From an uncultured Arachnia sp. (GTDB lineage: Bacteria > Actinomycetota > Actinomycetes > Propionibacteriales > Propionibacteriaceae), in contig CANMNB010000024.1 of NCBI GenBank assembly GCA_947499145.1, positions 1 to 38,153 on the forward strand: a stretch of 38,153 bases of DNA, read 5' to 3'. The stretch's first letter is position 1, and the number at the start of each line of letters is the position of its first letter. The translations under genes were made by a program, and so were the position numbers. This document shows, piece after piece, positions 13,866 through 22,047 of the stretch. The notes under the pieces are model-generated. The model searched no databases and had not been told where the DNA came from. It was given only the letters and a program-made list of their open reading frames with translations.

Positions 13866-14867
13866 TCAGTCGCGCAGCAGCTCCAGTACCGCCTCCTCGA
13901 GGCCGTGTTGCCGAGCGTTGGCGGTCCGGTAGCGCTTGCAAGCCGCGTCACCGATGGTCTCGCCGTTCTCGTAGTGGTCGACCACCCGCGGGTCCACATA
14001 GGACTTGCGGGCGACCGTCGGGGTGTTGCCCAAGTAGCTGGAGACTTCCATGACCGCCTGCCTGACGGCCCGGTTGCGGGAGGCCTTCGACTCGCCGGGC
14101 TCCTCCGAGAGCGCCAGCACCTCGGCCGCGATCACGGTGGCGTGCCAGGTCCGGAAGTCCTTGGCGGTGAACGTGCCGCTGAACAGGTCGCTCAGGTACT
14201 GGTTGACGTCCGCCGACGAGACATGGGTCCACCCGTCGTCGCCCTGGTAGGCGAGGAGTCGGTCGTCGGCGTCCCTGCGCGCCCGCATCTTCTCCAGCGC
14301 TGCCACCGCCGGCTCGTCGTCGACCGTGATCGTGTGTGCTATTCCGGACTTGCCGACGAAGCTGAACACCAGTTCCGAGCCCCGTCGGCGCAGGTGCTCC
14401 CGGCGCAGGGTGGTCAGACCGAACGAGCCGTTGGCGTCGGTGTACGCGTCATTCCCGATGCGGAAGTAGCCCACGTCCAGCAGCCGCACCGCCGTCGCGC
14501 AGGCCCGCTCCCAGGGCATGGCGTCGCCGGAGAGGTCCCGCGCGACTCGGCGCCGTACCGCTGGTAGGTGCGCGGCTGCCTCCTGGATGCGTTCGAACTT
14601 GGAGCGGTCGCGACGCGACCGCCAGTCCGGGTGGTAGAGGTACTGGCGGCGGCCGGCGTCGTCGGTGCCGACAGCCTGCAGGTGCCCGTTCGGGAGGGGG
14701 CAGATCCAGACATCCCGCCACGCCGGGGGGATGGCGAGGGACGTGACGCGCTCGACGTCCTCGGCGGCGAGGCGGTTCCCGTCGGCGTCGAGGTAGGTGA
14801 AACCACTGCCGGCGCGTCGCCGCGTCCAGCCCTTCATGCGCGGGGACGTGCGCCTCAGGCGTGCCAT
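13866..14867 (-). CDS. DNA topoisomerase IB
   Basis: A 333-residue poxvirus/bacterial-type topoisomerase IB, which relaxes supercoils through a 3'-phosphotyrosyl intermediate. The pattern of catalytic residues is visible: R136 in GYFRIGNDAY, K173 in SFVGKSG, R239 in AKDFRTWHAT, N281 in YLGNTP (bacterial enzymes often have Asn where the viral enzyme has His), and nucleophile Y290 in ARKSYVDP. The N-terminal part (WICPLPNGHLQAVGTDDAGRRQYLYHP) is the standard beta domain. No ribosome site precedes the ATG. TAGCAT (complement of 14874-14879) ends seven bases upstream, so a leaderless transcript is likely. The -10 box overlaps the stop of the histidine kinase gene upstream, so it may also be read from that operon. 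Confidence 0.92.
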   Translation of the reverse strand: MARLRRTSPRMKGWTRRRAGSGFTYLDADGNRLAAEDVERVTSLAIPPAWRDVWICPLPNGHLQAVGTDDAGRRQYLYHPDWRSRRDRSKFERIQEAAAHLPAVRRRVARDLSGDAMPWERACATAVRLLDVGYFRIGNDAYTDANGSFGLTTLRREHLRRRGSELVFSFVGKSGIAHTITVDDEPAVAALEKMRARRDADDRLLAYQGDDGWTHVSSADVNQYLSDLFSGTFTAKDFRTWHATVIAAEVLALSEEPGESKASRNRAVRQAVMEVSSYLGNTPTVARKSYVDPRVVDHYENGETIGDAACKRYRTANARQHGLEEAVLELLRD

Positions 14868-14876
14868 GCCGGAATG

Positions 14877-16337
14877 CTAGGGCGCGAGGGTGCCATCCGG
14901 GGCCGGGACGTCCTCGGGATCGGGTTCGATGGTGGGCATCGCGACCGCCGGGAGGCGCAGGGTGAACTTGGCGCCCTTGCCCGGCTGGTTGCCCGCGCGG
15001 ACGGAGCCGCCGTGGGCCTTGGCCGTGTGGTCGACGATGGAGAGACCCAGGCCAGTGCCGGGTGTGTTGCGGGCCTGGTCGGAGCGGTAGAACCGGTCGA
15101 AGATGTGCGGCAGGTCGTCCTCCGCGATGCCGGGACCCTCGTCGACGATGGTGAGCACGCCGTCCTCCAAGACGACGTCGATCGTCCCGGAGACGGGGGA
15201 GAACTTGATGGCGTTGTCGAGCAGGTTGGTGATGGCCCGCTCCAGCGTGGACGCGTCGCCCAGCACGTGGGTCTCGTCGAGAATGGCGTTGAACGTGATC
15301 ATGGGGCCACGGCGCTGGGCTCGCTCCAGGGCGGCCTCGACCACCTCGGAGAGGTCCAACAGCTCGTGGGGACGCTGCAGGTGGTCGTCGCGGGTGAGTG
15401 CCACGAGGTCGCCCACCAAGGCCGAGAACTCGCCCAACTGGGCGGACACGTCGTCGAGGATCTCCGACCGTGCACCCTCGGGCAGCATCCCCGTGCGGTC
15501 GTCGGCGACCAGCAGTTCGATGTTGGTGCGCATGGACGTGAGCGGTGTTCGCAACTCGTGCCCAGCGTCGGCGATCAGCTGGCGCTGCTGCTCACGGGAT
15601 GTCTGCAGCGAGCGAAGCATCGCGTTGAACGACTGGGTCAGCTCGCCCAGGTCGTCGCGGCCGTAGATCCGGATGGGGTTCAGCTGGTCGGTCTGGGTGA
15701 CGTTCTTGACCGCCTGGGACAACCTCCGCACAGGGGTCAGAGCGGCCTGCGCGACGAGCCGGACTGCGAGCGTGGTGGTGAGCACCCCCACCAGACCCGA
15801 GACGACGATGACCACCCACAGGCCACCGAGCGTCGTGTTCAGGGAGTCCAGCGGGCGGGCCAACATGAAGGCGTAGCGGGTGTCCTCCGCCGTGAGGGGG
15901 ACAGCCACGACGCGGTAGGAGCGCCCGTCGATCTCCACGTTCTCCGCCGACGAGCCGGACTGCATTCTCGCGACAGCGATCTCGCGGGCGCCGGGGGAGA
16001 GCGTGGTGGTCTGGTCCGACGGCTGCGTCAGCTCGCCGGCGGCGGTCACCAGTCCGAGCAACTGCGAGCTGGTGTCCAGCTCGTTGCCCGTGACGGAGGC
16101 GAACGAGGACACATCGGCGGACAGGACCTCCGAGGCACGCTGCGCGGCGGCCAGCATCTCGCGGTCCATCTGCTCGAGCAGGGAGACGCGGGTACTGAAG
16201 TAGGCCGTCAGGCCGACGAGGAGCACCGCCATGGCGACGCTCACGCCGGTCAGGAGGGCCAGGCGGCCCTGGAGGCTCTGGCCGGTGATGAGGCGTTCGA
16301 GGCCGCGTCGGAACCGGAACCAGGCCGTGGAGATCAC
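14877..16337 (-). CDS. mprB: Sensor histidine kinase, MprB-like
   Basis: A 486-residue membrane sensor kinase. Membrane helices lie at about 26-48 and 172-195, bracketing an extracellular sensor of about 120 residues. A HAMP region follows ([13 protein letters not shown] to about 245). The H-box [14 protein letters not shown] has the phospho-accepting His at 260. The ATPase part has NLLDNAIKF (N-box), DEGPGI (G1) and GTGLGLSI (G2), and ends in an acidic Pro-rich tail. Its ATG overlaps the stop of the response regulator by four bases. Similarity is best to the actinobacterial MprB envelope-stress kinase. The assignment to that subfamily rests on recalled motifs and the pairing with an MprA-like regulator, not on a search. 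Confidence 0.88.
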   Translation of the reverse strand: MISTAWFRFRRGLERLITGQSLQGRLALLTGVSVAMAVLLVGLTAYFSTRVSLLEQMDREMLAAAQRASEVLSADVSSFASVTGNELDTSSQLLGLVTAAGELTQPSDQTTTLSPGAREIAVARMQSGSSAENVEIDGRSYRVVAVPLTAEDTRYAFMLARPLDSLNTTLGGLWVVIVVSGLVGVLTTTLAVRLVAQAALTPVRRLSQAVKNVTQTDQLNPIRIYGRDDLGELTQSFNAMLRSLQTSREQQRQLIADAGHELRTPLTSMRTNIELLVADDRTGMLPEGARSEILDDVSAQLGEFSALVGDLVALTRDDHLQRPHELLDLSEVVEAALERAQRRGPMITFNAILDETHVLGDASTLERAITNLLDNAIKFSPVSGTIDVVLEDGVLTIVDEGPGIAEDDLPHIFDRFYRSDQARNTPGTGLGLSIVDHTAKAHGGSVRAGNQPGKGAKFTLRLPAVAMPTIEPDPEDVPAPDGTLAP

Positions 16338-17020
16338 GGGGGCGTTTCGCGCAGCACGTAGCCGACGCCGCGCACAGTGTGGATGAGGCGGGGACGGCCG
16401 CCCGCCTCCGTCTTGCGGCGCAGGTAGCCGATGTAGACCTCAAGGGAGTTGGCCGTGGCGGGGAACTCGAAGCCCCACACCTCGTTCAGCAGGGTGTTGC
16501 GCTCCAGCACCTTGCGCGGGTTCTCCATGAACGCCTGCAGCAGGGCGAACTCCGTGCGGGTCAACGAGATGTGCTGGCCACCGCGGGTGACCTCGCGGTG
16601 CTGCGGGTCCAGGGTCACGTCGGCGAAGGTGAGGACCTTGGGCTGGTCGTCGTGGGCGGGCTTGGCCCGTCGCGTCAGGGCACGCAACCGGGCGAGCAAC
16701 TCGTCGAGCGCGAAGGGCTTGACCATGTAGTCGTCTGCGCCGGCGTCCAGGCCGTCGACGCGGTCGCCCACGGCGTCGCGGGCGGTCAGGATGAGGATGG
16801 GGACGTCGTTGCCGCTCTCGCGCAGCATGCGCGTGGTCTCGAGCCCGTCGAGGCGCGGCATCATCACGTCCATGATCACCGCGTCGGGGGTGGCTCCGGC
16901 GAGCTTGGCCAGGGCCTCGACGCCGTCGGCCGCCGTGATGACGTCGTCGCCGGAGTACTTCAGCGAGCGCGCCAGCGAGTCCCGCACGGCTTGGTCGTCG
17001 TCCACCACCAGGATCTGCAT
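16334..17020 (-). CDS. mprA: Response regulator, OmpR/PhoB class, MprA-like
   Basis: From the ATG at 17020 the protein is 228 residues: [20 protein letters not shown], with acidic pocket D7-D9, phospho-acceptor D51 in MDVMMP, the conserved LTARD and Lys in VKPF. A C-terminal winged helix follows ([12 protein letters not shown], then [15 protein letters not shown] and VRGVGYVL). An in-frame ATG 24 bases upstream (17044) would add eight residues. The inner start is preferred because it fits the family. It would bind DNA and control envelope-stress genes in response to the downstream kinase, with which it overlaps by four bases. The receiver sequence around [13 protein letters not shown] strongly resembles mycobacterial MprA. 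Confidence 0.88.
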   Translation of the reverse strand: MQILVVDDDQAVRDSLARSLKYSGDDVITAADGVEALAKLAGATPDAVIMDVMMPRLDGLETTRMLRESGNDVPILILTARDAVGDRVDGLDAGADDYMVKPFALDELLARLRALTRRAKPAHDDQPKVLTFADVTLDPQHREVTRGGQHISLTRTEFALLQAFMENPRKVLERNTLLNEVWGFEFPATANSLEVYIGYLRRKTEAGGRPRLIHTVRGVGYVLRETPP

Positions 17021-17091
17021 GGCACCAAGCTTGCCATCTTCCACCGACGTCGTCCCGCAGCGACTCCCTCGCGGGCATCCCGCGGGCTCGA

Positions 17092-17097
17092 TATGGT
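17092..17097 (+). promoter_or_regulatory. -10 box (TATGGT), leaderless promoter of the phosphatase gene
   Basis: TATGGT ends eight bases before the ATG at 17105, with no ribosome site between. This favours 17105 over an in-frame ATG at 17093 that lies inside the box. Confidence 0.45.
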
Positions 17098-17104
17098 GGC
17101 CGCC

Positions 17105-17563
17105 ATGGCTTCACTGGTGTTCGTGTGCTGGGGCAACATCTGCCGGTCCCCCATGGCCGAGCGCGTCGCTCGCCGCATGGCCGACGAGCGCGGACTCGAT
17201 GTGGACGTCTCGAGCGTCGCACTGTCCGACGAGGAGATCGGCAACGGGATCGACCCGCGGGCCGTGCGCGTACTGCGCGGCCGGGGCTACGACGCCGACG
17301 GTCACCGGGCGCGACAGGTCACGGCCGACGTCGTGCGCGACGCCGACCTGGTCGTGGTCGCCGAGCCGTTCCACTTGGACCGGTTGCGTCGCCTCGCCCC
17401 CGAGGCCGAGAACCTCCACCTGATCAACGACTTCAATCCCGCGCTCGAGCCGGGCACGGCCCTGATCGACCCCTGGTACGGCGACGCCGATGGCTTCCAC
17501 GCCACGCTGGCCGACATCGAGGCGGCGATGCCGGGAATCCTGGACGAGCTCGAGCGACGGTAG
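17105..17563 (+). CDS. Low-molecular-weight protein-tyrosine phosphatase family protein
   Basis: A 152-residue cytoplasmic phosphatase. The P-loop [13 protein letters not shown] gives Cys8-X5-Arg14-Ser, and the general-acid Asp is D122 in LIDPWYGD. The body keeps the family layout (SSV...GIDPRAV, then [15 protein letters not shown] where most members have a D-R-x-H segment). Relatives act on phosphotyrosine proteins, for example capsule kinases or secreted effectors, or have been recruited as arsenate reductases. None of the usual partners is next door. It is divergent from the MprAB-like operon and followed by the carbamoyltransferase gene after 121 bases. Confidence 0.88.
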   Translation: MASLVFVCWGNICRSPMAERVARRMADERGLDVDVSSVALSDEEIGNGIDPRAVRVLRGRGYDADGHRARQVTADVVRDADLVVVAEPFHLDRLRRLAPEAENLHLINDFNPALEPGTALIDPWYGDADGFHATLADIEAAMPGILDELERR

Positions 17564-17684
17564 CCGCTCCGGACGGCAGGCCCACTGTGACGGGGGGCGG
17601 CGCGTCTTCCCGGTGGGCAGACCAATCGCGAAGGAGAGGGGCCGCCGTGGGAGACTGGGGCCTCCGATTTCAGAAAGGCCCGCC

Positions 17685-18680
17685 GTGACCCACCTCAAGG
17701 GACGCAGCTTCACCAAGGAGCTCGACTTCTCCGTCGAGGAGTGGCGCTCGCTGCTCGACCTCGCCGCCCGCCTGAAGCAGGAACGCAGGGAGGGTGCGGA
17801 GCGGCAGCGCCTGACGGGCAAGAAGGTGGCGCTGCTGTTCGAGAAGACCTCCACGCGCACCCGTTGCGCGTTCGAGGTGGCGATGATGGAGCAGGGTGGG
17901 CACACGACGTACCTGGACCCGGCCGGATCGCAGATCGGGCACAAGGAATCGGCGGCGGACACCGCCCGCGTGCTCGGACGCTGGTACGACGGCATCGAAT
18001 TCCGCGGCGCCGGGCAGGACGTCGTCGAGACGCTGGCCCGCCACGCCGGAGTCCCCGTCTACAACGGGCTTACTGACGACTGGCACCCCACCCAGATGCT
18101 CGCCGACCAGCTCACGATCATGGAGCACACGACGAAGCCGCTGTCCGAGGTGAGCTACGCGTTCGTCGGGGACGTGCGCAACAACATGGGCAACTCGACG
18201 CTGATCAGCTCGGCGCTCATGGGCATGGACGTGCGGTTGGTCGCGCCGAAGCAGCAGCAGACGTCGCGGGAGGTGCGGGAGAAGGCCGAGGCGATCGCCG
18301 CCCAGACCGGGGCCAGGATCACCCTCACCGACGATGTCGAGGCGGGCGTGGAGGGCGCGGACTTCGTCGCCACCGACGTCTGGGTCTCACTCGGGGAGCC
18401 GAAGGAGCTGTGGGCGTCGCGGATCGAACTGCTCAGGCCGTACCAGGTCAACCAGGACATGATGCGTGCCACCGGAAACCCGCGGGCCAAGTTCCTGCAC
18501 TGCCTGCCGGCGTTCCACGACCGCCACACCTCCGTTGGGGAGGAGCTGTACCAGGCGACGGGGATGTCGGCGCTGGAGGTGACCGACGACGTGTTCGAGT
18601 CCGAGGCGAGCGTGGTCTTCGACCAGGCGGAGAACCGGATGCACACCATCAAGGCGATCCTCGTGGCGACGCTCGCCTGA
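17685..18680 (+). CDS. argF: Ornithine carbamoyltransferase
   Basis: A 331-residue enzyme making citrulline from ornithine and carbamoyl phosphate (or the reverse in arginine fermentation). It has the carbamoyl-phosphate loop [12 protein letters not shown], the HPTQ motif in [12 protein letters not shown], and the ornithine-binding [10 protein letters not shown]. The GTG start has AGAAAGG six bases upstream. Length and C-terminus ([22 protein letters not shown]) fit the long ArgF/ArcB type rather than the roughly 307-residue anabolic enzyme usual in mycobacteria. No other arg or arc gene is nearby. The catabolic name arcB is therefore an equally good label, and the direction of the reaction cannot be settled from sequence. 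Confidence 0.92.
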   Translation: MTHLKGRSFTKELDFSVEEWRSLLDLAARLKQERREGAERQRLTGKKVALLFEKTSTRTRCAFEVAMMEQGGHTTYLDPAGSQIGHKESAADTARVLGRWYDGIEFRGAGQDVVETLARHAGVPVYNGLTDDWHPTQMLADQLTIMEHTTKPLSEVSYAFVGDVRNNMGNSTLISSALMGMDVRLVAPKQQQTSREVREKAEAIAAQTGARITLTDDVEAGVEGADFVATDVWVSLGEPKELWASRIELLRPYQVNQDMMRATGNPRAKFLHCLPAFHDRHTSVGEELYQATGMSALEVTDDVFESEASVVFDQAENRMHTIKAILVATLA

Positions 18681-18690
18681 CCGCCCGGAC

Positions 18691-19638
18691 ATGGCGACGA
18701 GAGGGAGCGGGCATTTCGATAAGCCGCCGCTGAGCTCGAGGGAGCTCGTGGCGCTGTTGGCTCGCCGGGGCCTCGACGTCGGCGACCGGGACTTGGCCGA
18801 GCGTGAACTGTTCCACATCGGCTACTGGCGGCTCGCTCCCTATGCGGCCGCCTTCGAGAAGCCCGGCCGGCCGCACGAGTTCGTGGCCGGGACCACGTTC
18901 GACGACGTGCTGGGGCTGTACGGCTTCGACCGGGAACTGAGGTTGCTGGTGCTCGACGCGCTGGCCCGGATCGAGGTGGCGTTCCGGGCAGCGCTCAGCG
19001 AGGTCATGAGCATGGCCGACGGCGACGCGCACTGGTACACCCGCCCCGGCTATTTCACGGATGCCAACGACTTCAAGGTGTTGCAGGGCAACGTCGCACA
19101 GGCGCTGGAGCAGCCGCTGCCAGTCCTGGCCGACTACGTCCGGCGCTACGCGACGCCGGAGCTGCCGCCGTCGTGGCTGATGGTGGAGGTGTTGAGCATC
19201 GGGCAGCTGAACCGGGTGCTGCAGTCGTTGAAGAGGCCGGCGCACCGGACAGCGGTGGCCAAGGCGCTGGGCCTGAACGACGGCCTGCTGTCTTCGTGGC
19301 TCGAGGTCTTCGTGCGCGTCCGCAACATCTGCGCCCACCACGAGCGTTTCTTCAACGTCCGGCTTGCCTCGTACCCGACCGTCCCGAGCGGCGGCGTCGC
19401 CTGGCCCGAATGGTGGGGACGCTTGCTCGAGGAGGCGTCGGACACGCTCTACTGCGTGTTCGCGGCGATCCAGTCGATGCTGACGACCATCGCACCGGAC
19501 AGCCCGTGGGCGCTGCGACTGTCAGAACTGCTCGCAGCGCATCCGACGGAGGCTGAGGTCATGGGCTTCCCCGCCGACTGGCGGGACGACCCCTTCTGGC
19601 ACCGCGCCATTCGCGACGGAGACGTCGCCGCCTTCTGA
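18691..19638 (+). CDS. Abi_2 (AbiD/AbiF) family HEPN protein
   Basis: A 315-residue protein of the abortive-infection Abi_2 family. The N-terminus has the family pattern KPPLSSRELVALLARRGLDV followed by ELFHIGYWRLAPYAAAFE and YGFDRELRLLVLDALARIEVAFR. The C-terminal part holds RNICAHH, which gives R211-X4-H216, the catalytic RNase motif of HEPN proteins. Known members cause growth arrest during phage infection, and HEPN members cleave RNA. It begins ten bases after the carbamoyltransferase stop with a poor ribosome site, so it is probably translated by re-initiation at a low level. No protein antitoxin gene adjoins it. Instead, the 330 bases after its stop hold GC-rich hairpins and four related palindromic repeats, a possible RNA partner. 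Confidence 0.85.
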   Translation: MATRGSGHFDKPPLSSRELVALLARRGLDVGDRDLAERELFHIGYWRLAPYAAAFEKPGRPHEFVAGTTFDDVLGLYGFDRELRLLVLDALARIEVAFRAALSEVMSMADGDAHWYTRPGYFTDANDFKVLQGNVAQALEQPLPVLADYVRRYATPELPPSWLMVEVLSIGQLNRVLQSLKRPAHRTAVAKALGLNDGLLSSWLEVFVRVRNICAHHERFFNVRLASYPTVPSGGVAWPEWWGRLLEEASDTLYCVFAAIQSMLTTIAPDSPWALRLSELLAAHPTEAEVMGFPADWRDDPFWHRAIRDGDVAAF

Positions 19639-19663
19639 AGTCCTGCGAACCGAGCTGTGGGCT

Positions 19664-19714
19664 CCGGACCACCCGTGGCCGGGGCGGCGGGGTTGGTGCC
19701 GACCCGCCCGCCCC
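19664..19714 (+). other. Two GC-rich hairpins downstream of the Abi gene
   Basis: The first (19664-19682) pairs CCGG-A-CCAC with GTGG-CCGG, with one bulged A and a CC loop. The second (19681-19714) pairs GGGGCGG with CCGCCCC and CGGG with CCCG, with one bulged C. No U tract follows. They stand directly before the repeat cluster and could be its structured 5' part, a transcript end, or a processing site. Confidence 0.4.
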
Positions 19715-19719
19715 GTCGT

Positions 19720-19879
19720 GAAAATCGATCAGTGATCGTTTGTCGGAAGCTGACAATGGAAAATCGATCAGTGTTCGATTCTCTTGCCTCAGCACCCCCT
19801 CTCCGAAAATGGATCATTGCTTGGTCAGTGCTCGATTCTCGGAGGTGGACGGGGGAGAATCGATCACTGATCGATTTTC
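19720..19879. repeat. Cluster of four near-palindromic ~25-bp repeats, candidate RNA partner of Abi protein
   Basis: The unit is GAAAATCGATCA-G-TGATCGATTCTC, itself an inverted repeat. Copies lie at 19720-19744, 19759-19783, 19805-19840 (longer and degenerate) and 19855-19879 (inverted, 12 of 12 arm pairs counting one G·U). Centres are about 39-52 bp apart. Local A+T content is far above the surroundings. If transcribed, each copy folds into its own stem-loop. Read as protein, the repeats give ENRSVIDF-like strings on both strands, an effect of the palindrome and not evidence of a gene. Alternatives are operator sites or a genome-wide dispersed repeat. Confidence 0.7.
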
Positions 19880-19921
19880 GGGGATGGGCGACGGGGCCCG
19901 TGGTGGCCCACAGCAGCGACC

Positions 19922-19948
19922 TACGGTGGCGTAGGCTACGGATCCGTA
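19922..19948. promoter_or_regulatory. Double palindromic operator and -10 box of the 2-oxoacid dehydrogenase operon
   Basis: TACGGTGGCGTA (19922-19933) and the perfect palindrome TACGGATCCGTA (19937-19948) are 15 bp apart. The -10 box TAGGCT (19932-19937) lies between them, predicting transcription from about 19944 and a short leader with GGAAGG before the ATG. Sequence, spacing and -10 placement match 12312-12338, so one regulator probably controls both units by covering the promoter. Confidence 0.62.
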
Positions 19949-19967
19949 ACTTCGTCGGAAGGTAGAC

Positions 19968-21068
19968 ATGCGCGGACAGAGCGACCAGATGGTCCAGCTG
20001 CTGGCGCCCGACGGCACCCGGGTCCAGCACGACGAGTTCGAGTTCAGCGGCGGCCCGGAGGATCTGGTCGCCCACCTGCGCGACATGACGTTCGCCCGTC
20101 GCTTCGACACCGAGGCCACTGCACTGCAACGACAGGGCGAGCTGGGACTGTGGCCGCCGTCGCTGGGCCAGGAGGCCGCCCAGGTCGGGTCGGCTCGGGC
20201 CGTCGCGGAGCCCGACGTCGTCTTCCCCAGCTACCGCGAGCACGGCGTCGCCCACTGCCTGGGTGTCCCGATGAAGCAGATCCTCGCCCTGTTCCGGGGC
20301 GGTGACGCGGGCGACTGGGAGATGCTGGAGAAGTTCCGCAACTACCAGATCGTCATCGGCGCACAGACCCTCCACGCCACCGGCTACGCCATGGGACTGC
20401 AGTTCGACGGCATGGTCGGCAACGAGGACCCCTCGGACAACGCCGCCGTCATCGCCTACCACGGCGACGGCGCCTCCTCCCAGGGCGACGTCAACGAGGC
20501 CTACGTGTTCGCCGCCAGCTACAACGCGCCCGTCGTGTTCTTCTGCCAGAACAACCAGTGGGCCATTTCTGAGCCCATCTCGCTGCAGTCCCGCATCCCC
20601 CTGTTCGAGCGGGCCCGGGGCTTCGGGTTCCCCGGAATCCAGGTGGACGGGAACGACGTCCTCGCCGTCGAGGCCGTCACCCGCTGGGCCATGGAACGAG
20701 CCCGCTCCGGCGAGGGCCCCACCTTCATCGAGGCCTACACCTATCGGATGGGTGCCCACACCACCTCGGACGACCCGACCAAGTACCGCGCCGACGACGA
20801 GACCGAGCAGTGGCGGGGCCGCGATCCCATCACCCGCCTCGTTCGACACCTCAGGGCAACCGACGTGATCGACGACGCGCACCTGGCCCAGCTCGACGCC
20901 GACGCCAAGGACTACGGCGCCGAGATCCGATCCTGGGTCAAGGAGCTCCCGGTACGCACGATGGACCAGTTGTTCGACAACGTCTACGCGGAGAACACCG
21001 TCGCACTCGAGGCCCAGCGCCGCGAGTACGCCGAATGGGCCGCCGGCTTCGAGGAGGTCGCCCGGTGA
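19968..21068 (+). CDS. bkdA: Branched-chain 2-oxoacid dehydrogenase E1, alpha subunit
   Basis: A 366-residue thiamine-diphosphate-dependent subunit that decarboxylates branched-chain 2-oxoacids from Val, Leu and Ile. The diphosphate-binding motif is clear: GDGASSQGDVNEA to NN in FFCQNNQWAISEP. LWPPSLGQEAAQVG, FPSYREHG and the TYRMGAHTTSDDPTKYR loop, homologous to the phosphorylation loop of the eukaryotic enzyme, are also present. ATG follows GGAAGG. The stop overlaps the beta-subunit GTG by four bases. Substrate choice between pyruvate and branched acids is judged from motifs and the split alpha/beta form. Regulation by the 19922-19948 operator is likely. Confidence 0.88.
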   Translation: MRGQSDQMVQLLAPDGTRVQHDEFEFSGGPEDLVAHLRDMTFARRFDTEATALQRQGELGLWPPSLGQEAAQVGSARAVAEPDVVFPSYREHGVAHCLGVPMKQILALFRGGDAGDWEMLEKFRNYQIVIGAQTLHATGYAMGLQFDGMVGNEDPSDNAAVIAYHGDGASSQGDVNEAYVFAASYNAPVVFFCQNNQWAISEPISLQSRIPLFERARGFGFPGIQVDGNDVLAVEAVTRWAMERARSGEGPTFIEAYTYRMGAHTTSDDPTKYRADDETEQWRGRDPITRLVRHLRATDVIDDAHLAQLDADAKDYGAEIRSWVKELPVRTMDQLFDNVYAENTVALEAQRREYAEWAAGFEEVAR

Positions 21069-22039
21069 CCACCATGACCATGGCCAAGGCACTCAACGAG
21101 GGCCTGAGGCGCGCGCTCGAGGCCGATCCGAAGGTACTGCTCGCCGGCGAGGACATCGGCAAGCTCGGCGGGGTCTTCCGCATCACCGAGGGCCTGCAGG
21201 CGGACTTCGGCGAGAACCGCGTCATCGACTCCCCGCTGGCGGAGGCCGGGATCATCGGCACCGCCGTCGGACTCGCGATGCGCGGCTACCGACCCGTCCT
21301 CGAGATCCAGTTCGACGGGTTCGTCTTCCCCGGGTTCGACCAGATCGTCTCCCAGGTGGCGAAGATGCACGCCCGTACGGCGGGCCGCGTGCCCATGCCG
21401 ATCGTCATCCGCATCCCGTACGGCGGAGCCATCGGCGCCATCGAGCATCACTCGGAATCGCCCGAGGGCTATTTCGTGCACACCCCGGGCCTCAAGGTCG
21501 TCACGCCGTCGAACGCGCACGACGCGTACTGGATGATCCAGCAGGCCGTCGCTTCCCAGGACCCAGTGGTCTTCCTCGAGCCCAAGCGCCGCTACCACGC
21601 CAAGGGTGACGTGGACCTCCACGCCAAGCCCCTCGCCATGCACCAGGCCCAGATCGTCCGGCATGGCCGCGACGCCACCCTCCTCACCTACGGTCCGATG
21701 GTGCGCACCTGCCTCGACGCCGCCGAGATCGCCGCGGAGGAGGGACGCTTCCTCGACGTCGTCGACCTCCGCACGCTCAGCCCCATCGACTGGGTCACCG
21801 TGACGGCATCCGTGCGCCGCACCGGCAGGGCGGTCGTCGTCCACGAGGCCCAGCGCACCCTTGGGGTCGGCGCGGAGATCGCAGCCCGACTGCACGAGGA
21901 CCTGTTCTACGAGATGGAGGCCCCCGTGTTGCGGGTCACCGGCTACGACATGCCCTACCCCCACTCCCGCGTGGAGACCGAGTTCCTCCCCTCCGTCGAC
22001 CGAATCCTGGACGCCGTCGACGCGTCCCTGGCCTACTAG
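21065..22039 (+). CDS. bkdB: Branched-chain 2-oxoacid dehydrogenase E1, beta subunit
   Basis: A 324-residue transketolase-like subunit completing the E1 heterotetramer. It shows MAKALNEGLRRALEADPKVLLAGEDIGKLGG, then DSPLAEAGIIGTAVGLAMRGYRPVLEIQF, where Glu is in the position that activates thiamine diphosphate. VVHEAQRTLGVGAEIAARL belongs to the C-terminal domain. The GTG at 21065 gives a GTGA overlap with the alpha gene. ATGs nine and fifteen bases further in are possible, but coupling favours GTG. The E2 gene follows after eight bases. Confidence 0.9.
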   Translation: MTTMTMAKALNEGLRRALEADPKVLLAGEDIGKLGGVFRITEGLQADFGENRVIDSPLAEAGIIGTAVGLAMRGYRPVLEIQFDGFVFPGFDQIVSQVAKMHARTAGRVPMPIVIRIPYGGAIGAIEHHSESPEGYFVHTPGLKVVTPSNAHDAYWMIQQAVASQDPVVFLEPKRRYHAKGDVDLHAKPLAMHQAQIVRHGRDATLLTYGPMVRTCLDAAEIAAEEGRFLDVVDLRTLSPIDWVTVTASVRRTGRAVVVHEAQRTLGVGAEIAARLHEDLFYEMEAPVLRVTGYDMPYPHSRVETEFLPSVDRILDAVDASLAY

Positions 22040-22047
22040 GAGTCCCC

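Noticed and set aside
12326-13999. Long minus-strand open frame of over 550 codons opposite the nitronate monooxygenase gene.
   Set aside because: It lies antisense to a gene with clear family motifs, shows His/Arg/Asp/Val-rich composition typical of shadow frames in high-GC DNA, and has no recognisable domain.
14568-16361. Plus-strand open frame of nearly 600 codons across the histidine kinase gene.
   Set aside because: It is the reverse-frame shadow of the kinase and the start of topoisomerase IB. It is low in complexity, without a ribosome site or a family match.
18691-19638. Abi gene acquired by recent transfer, judged from base composition.
   Set aside because: Its G+C content and codon use look like those of its neighbours; only the repeat cluster behind it is A+T-rich. 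Transfer is possible but not visible in the gene.
19720-19879. CRISPR array.
   Set aside because: There are only four copies with unequal spacing (39-52 bp centre to centre). One is inverted and one degenerate, the intervening segments are short, and no cas genes are present.
19657-19965. Small proteins with repeated ENRSVIDF or KSISDRFS strings encoded in the repeat region.
   Set aside because: Similar strings appear in several frames on both strands because the DNA repeats are palindromic. There is no consistent ribosome site or codon bias.
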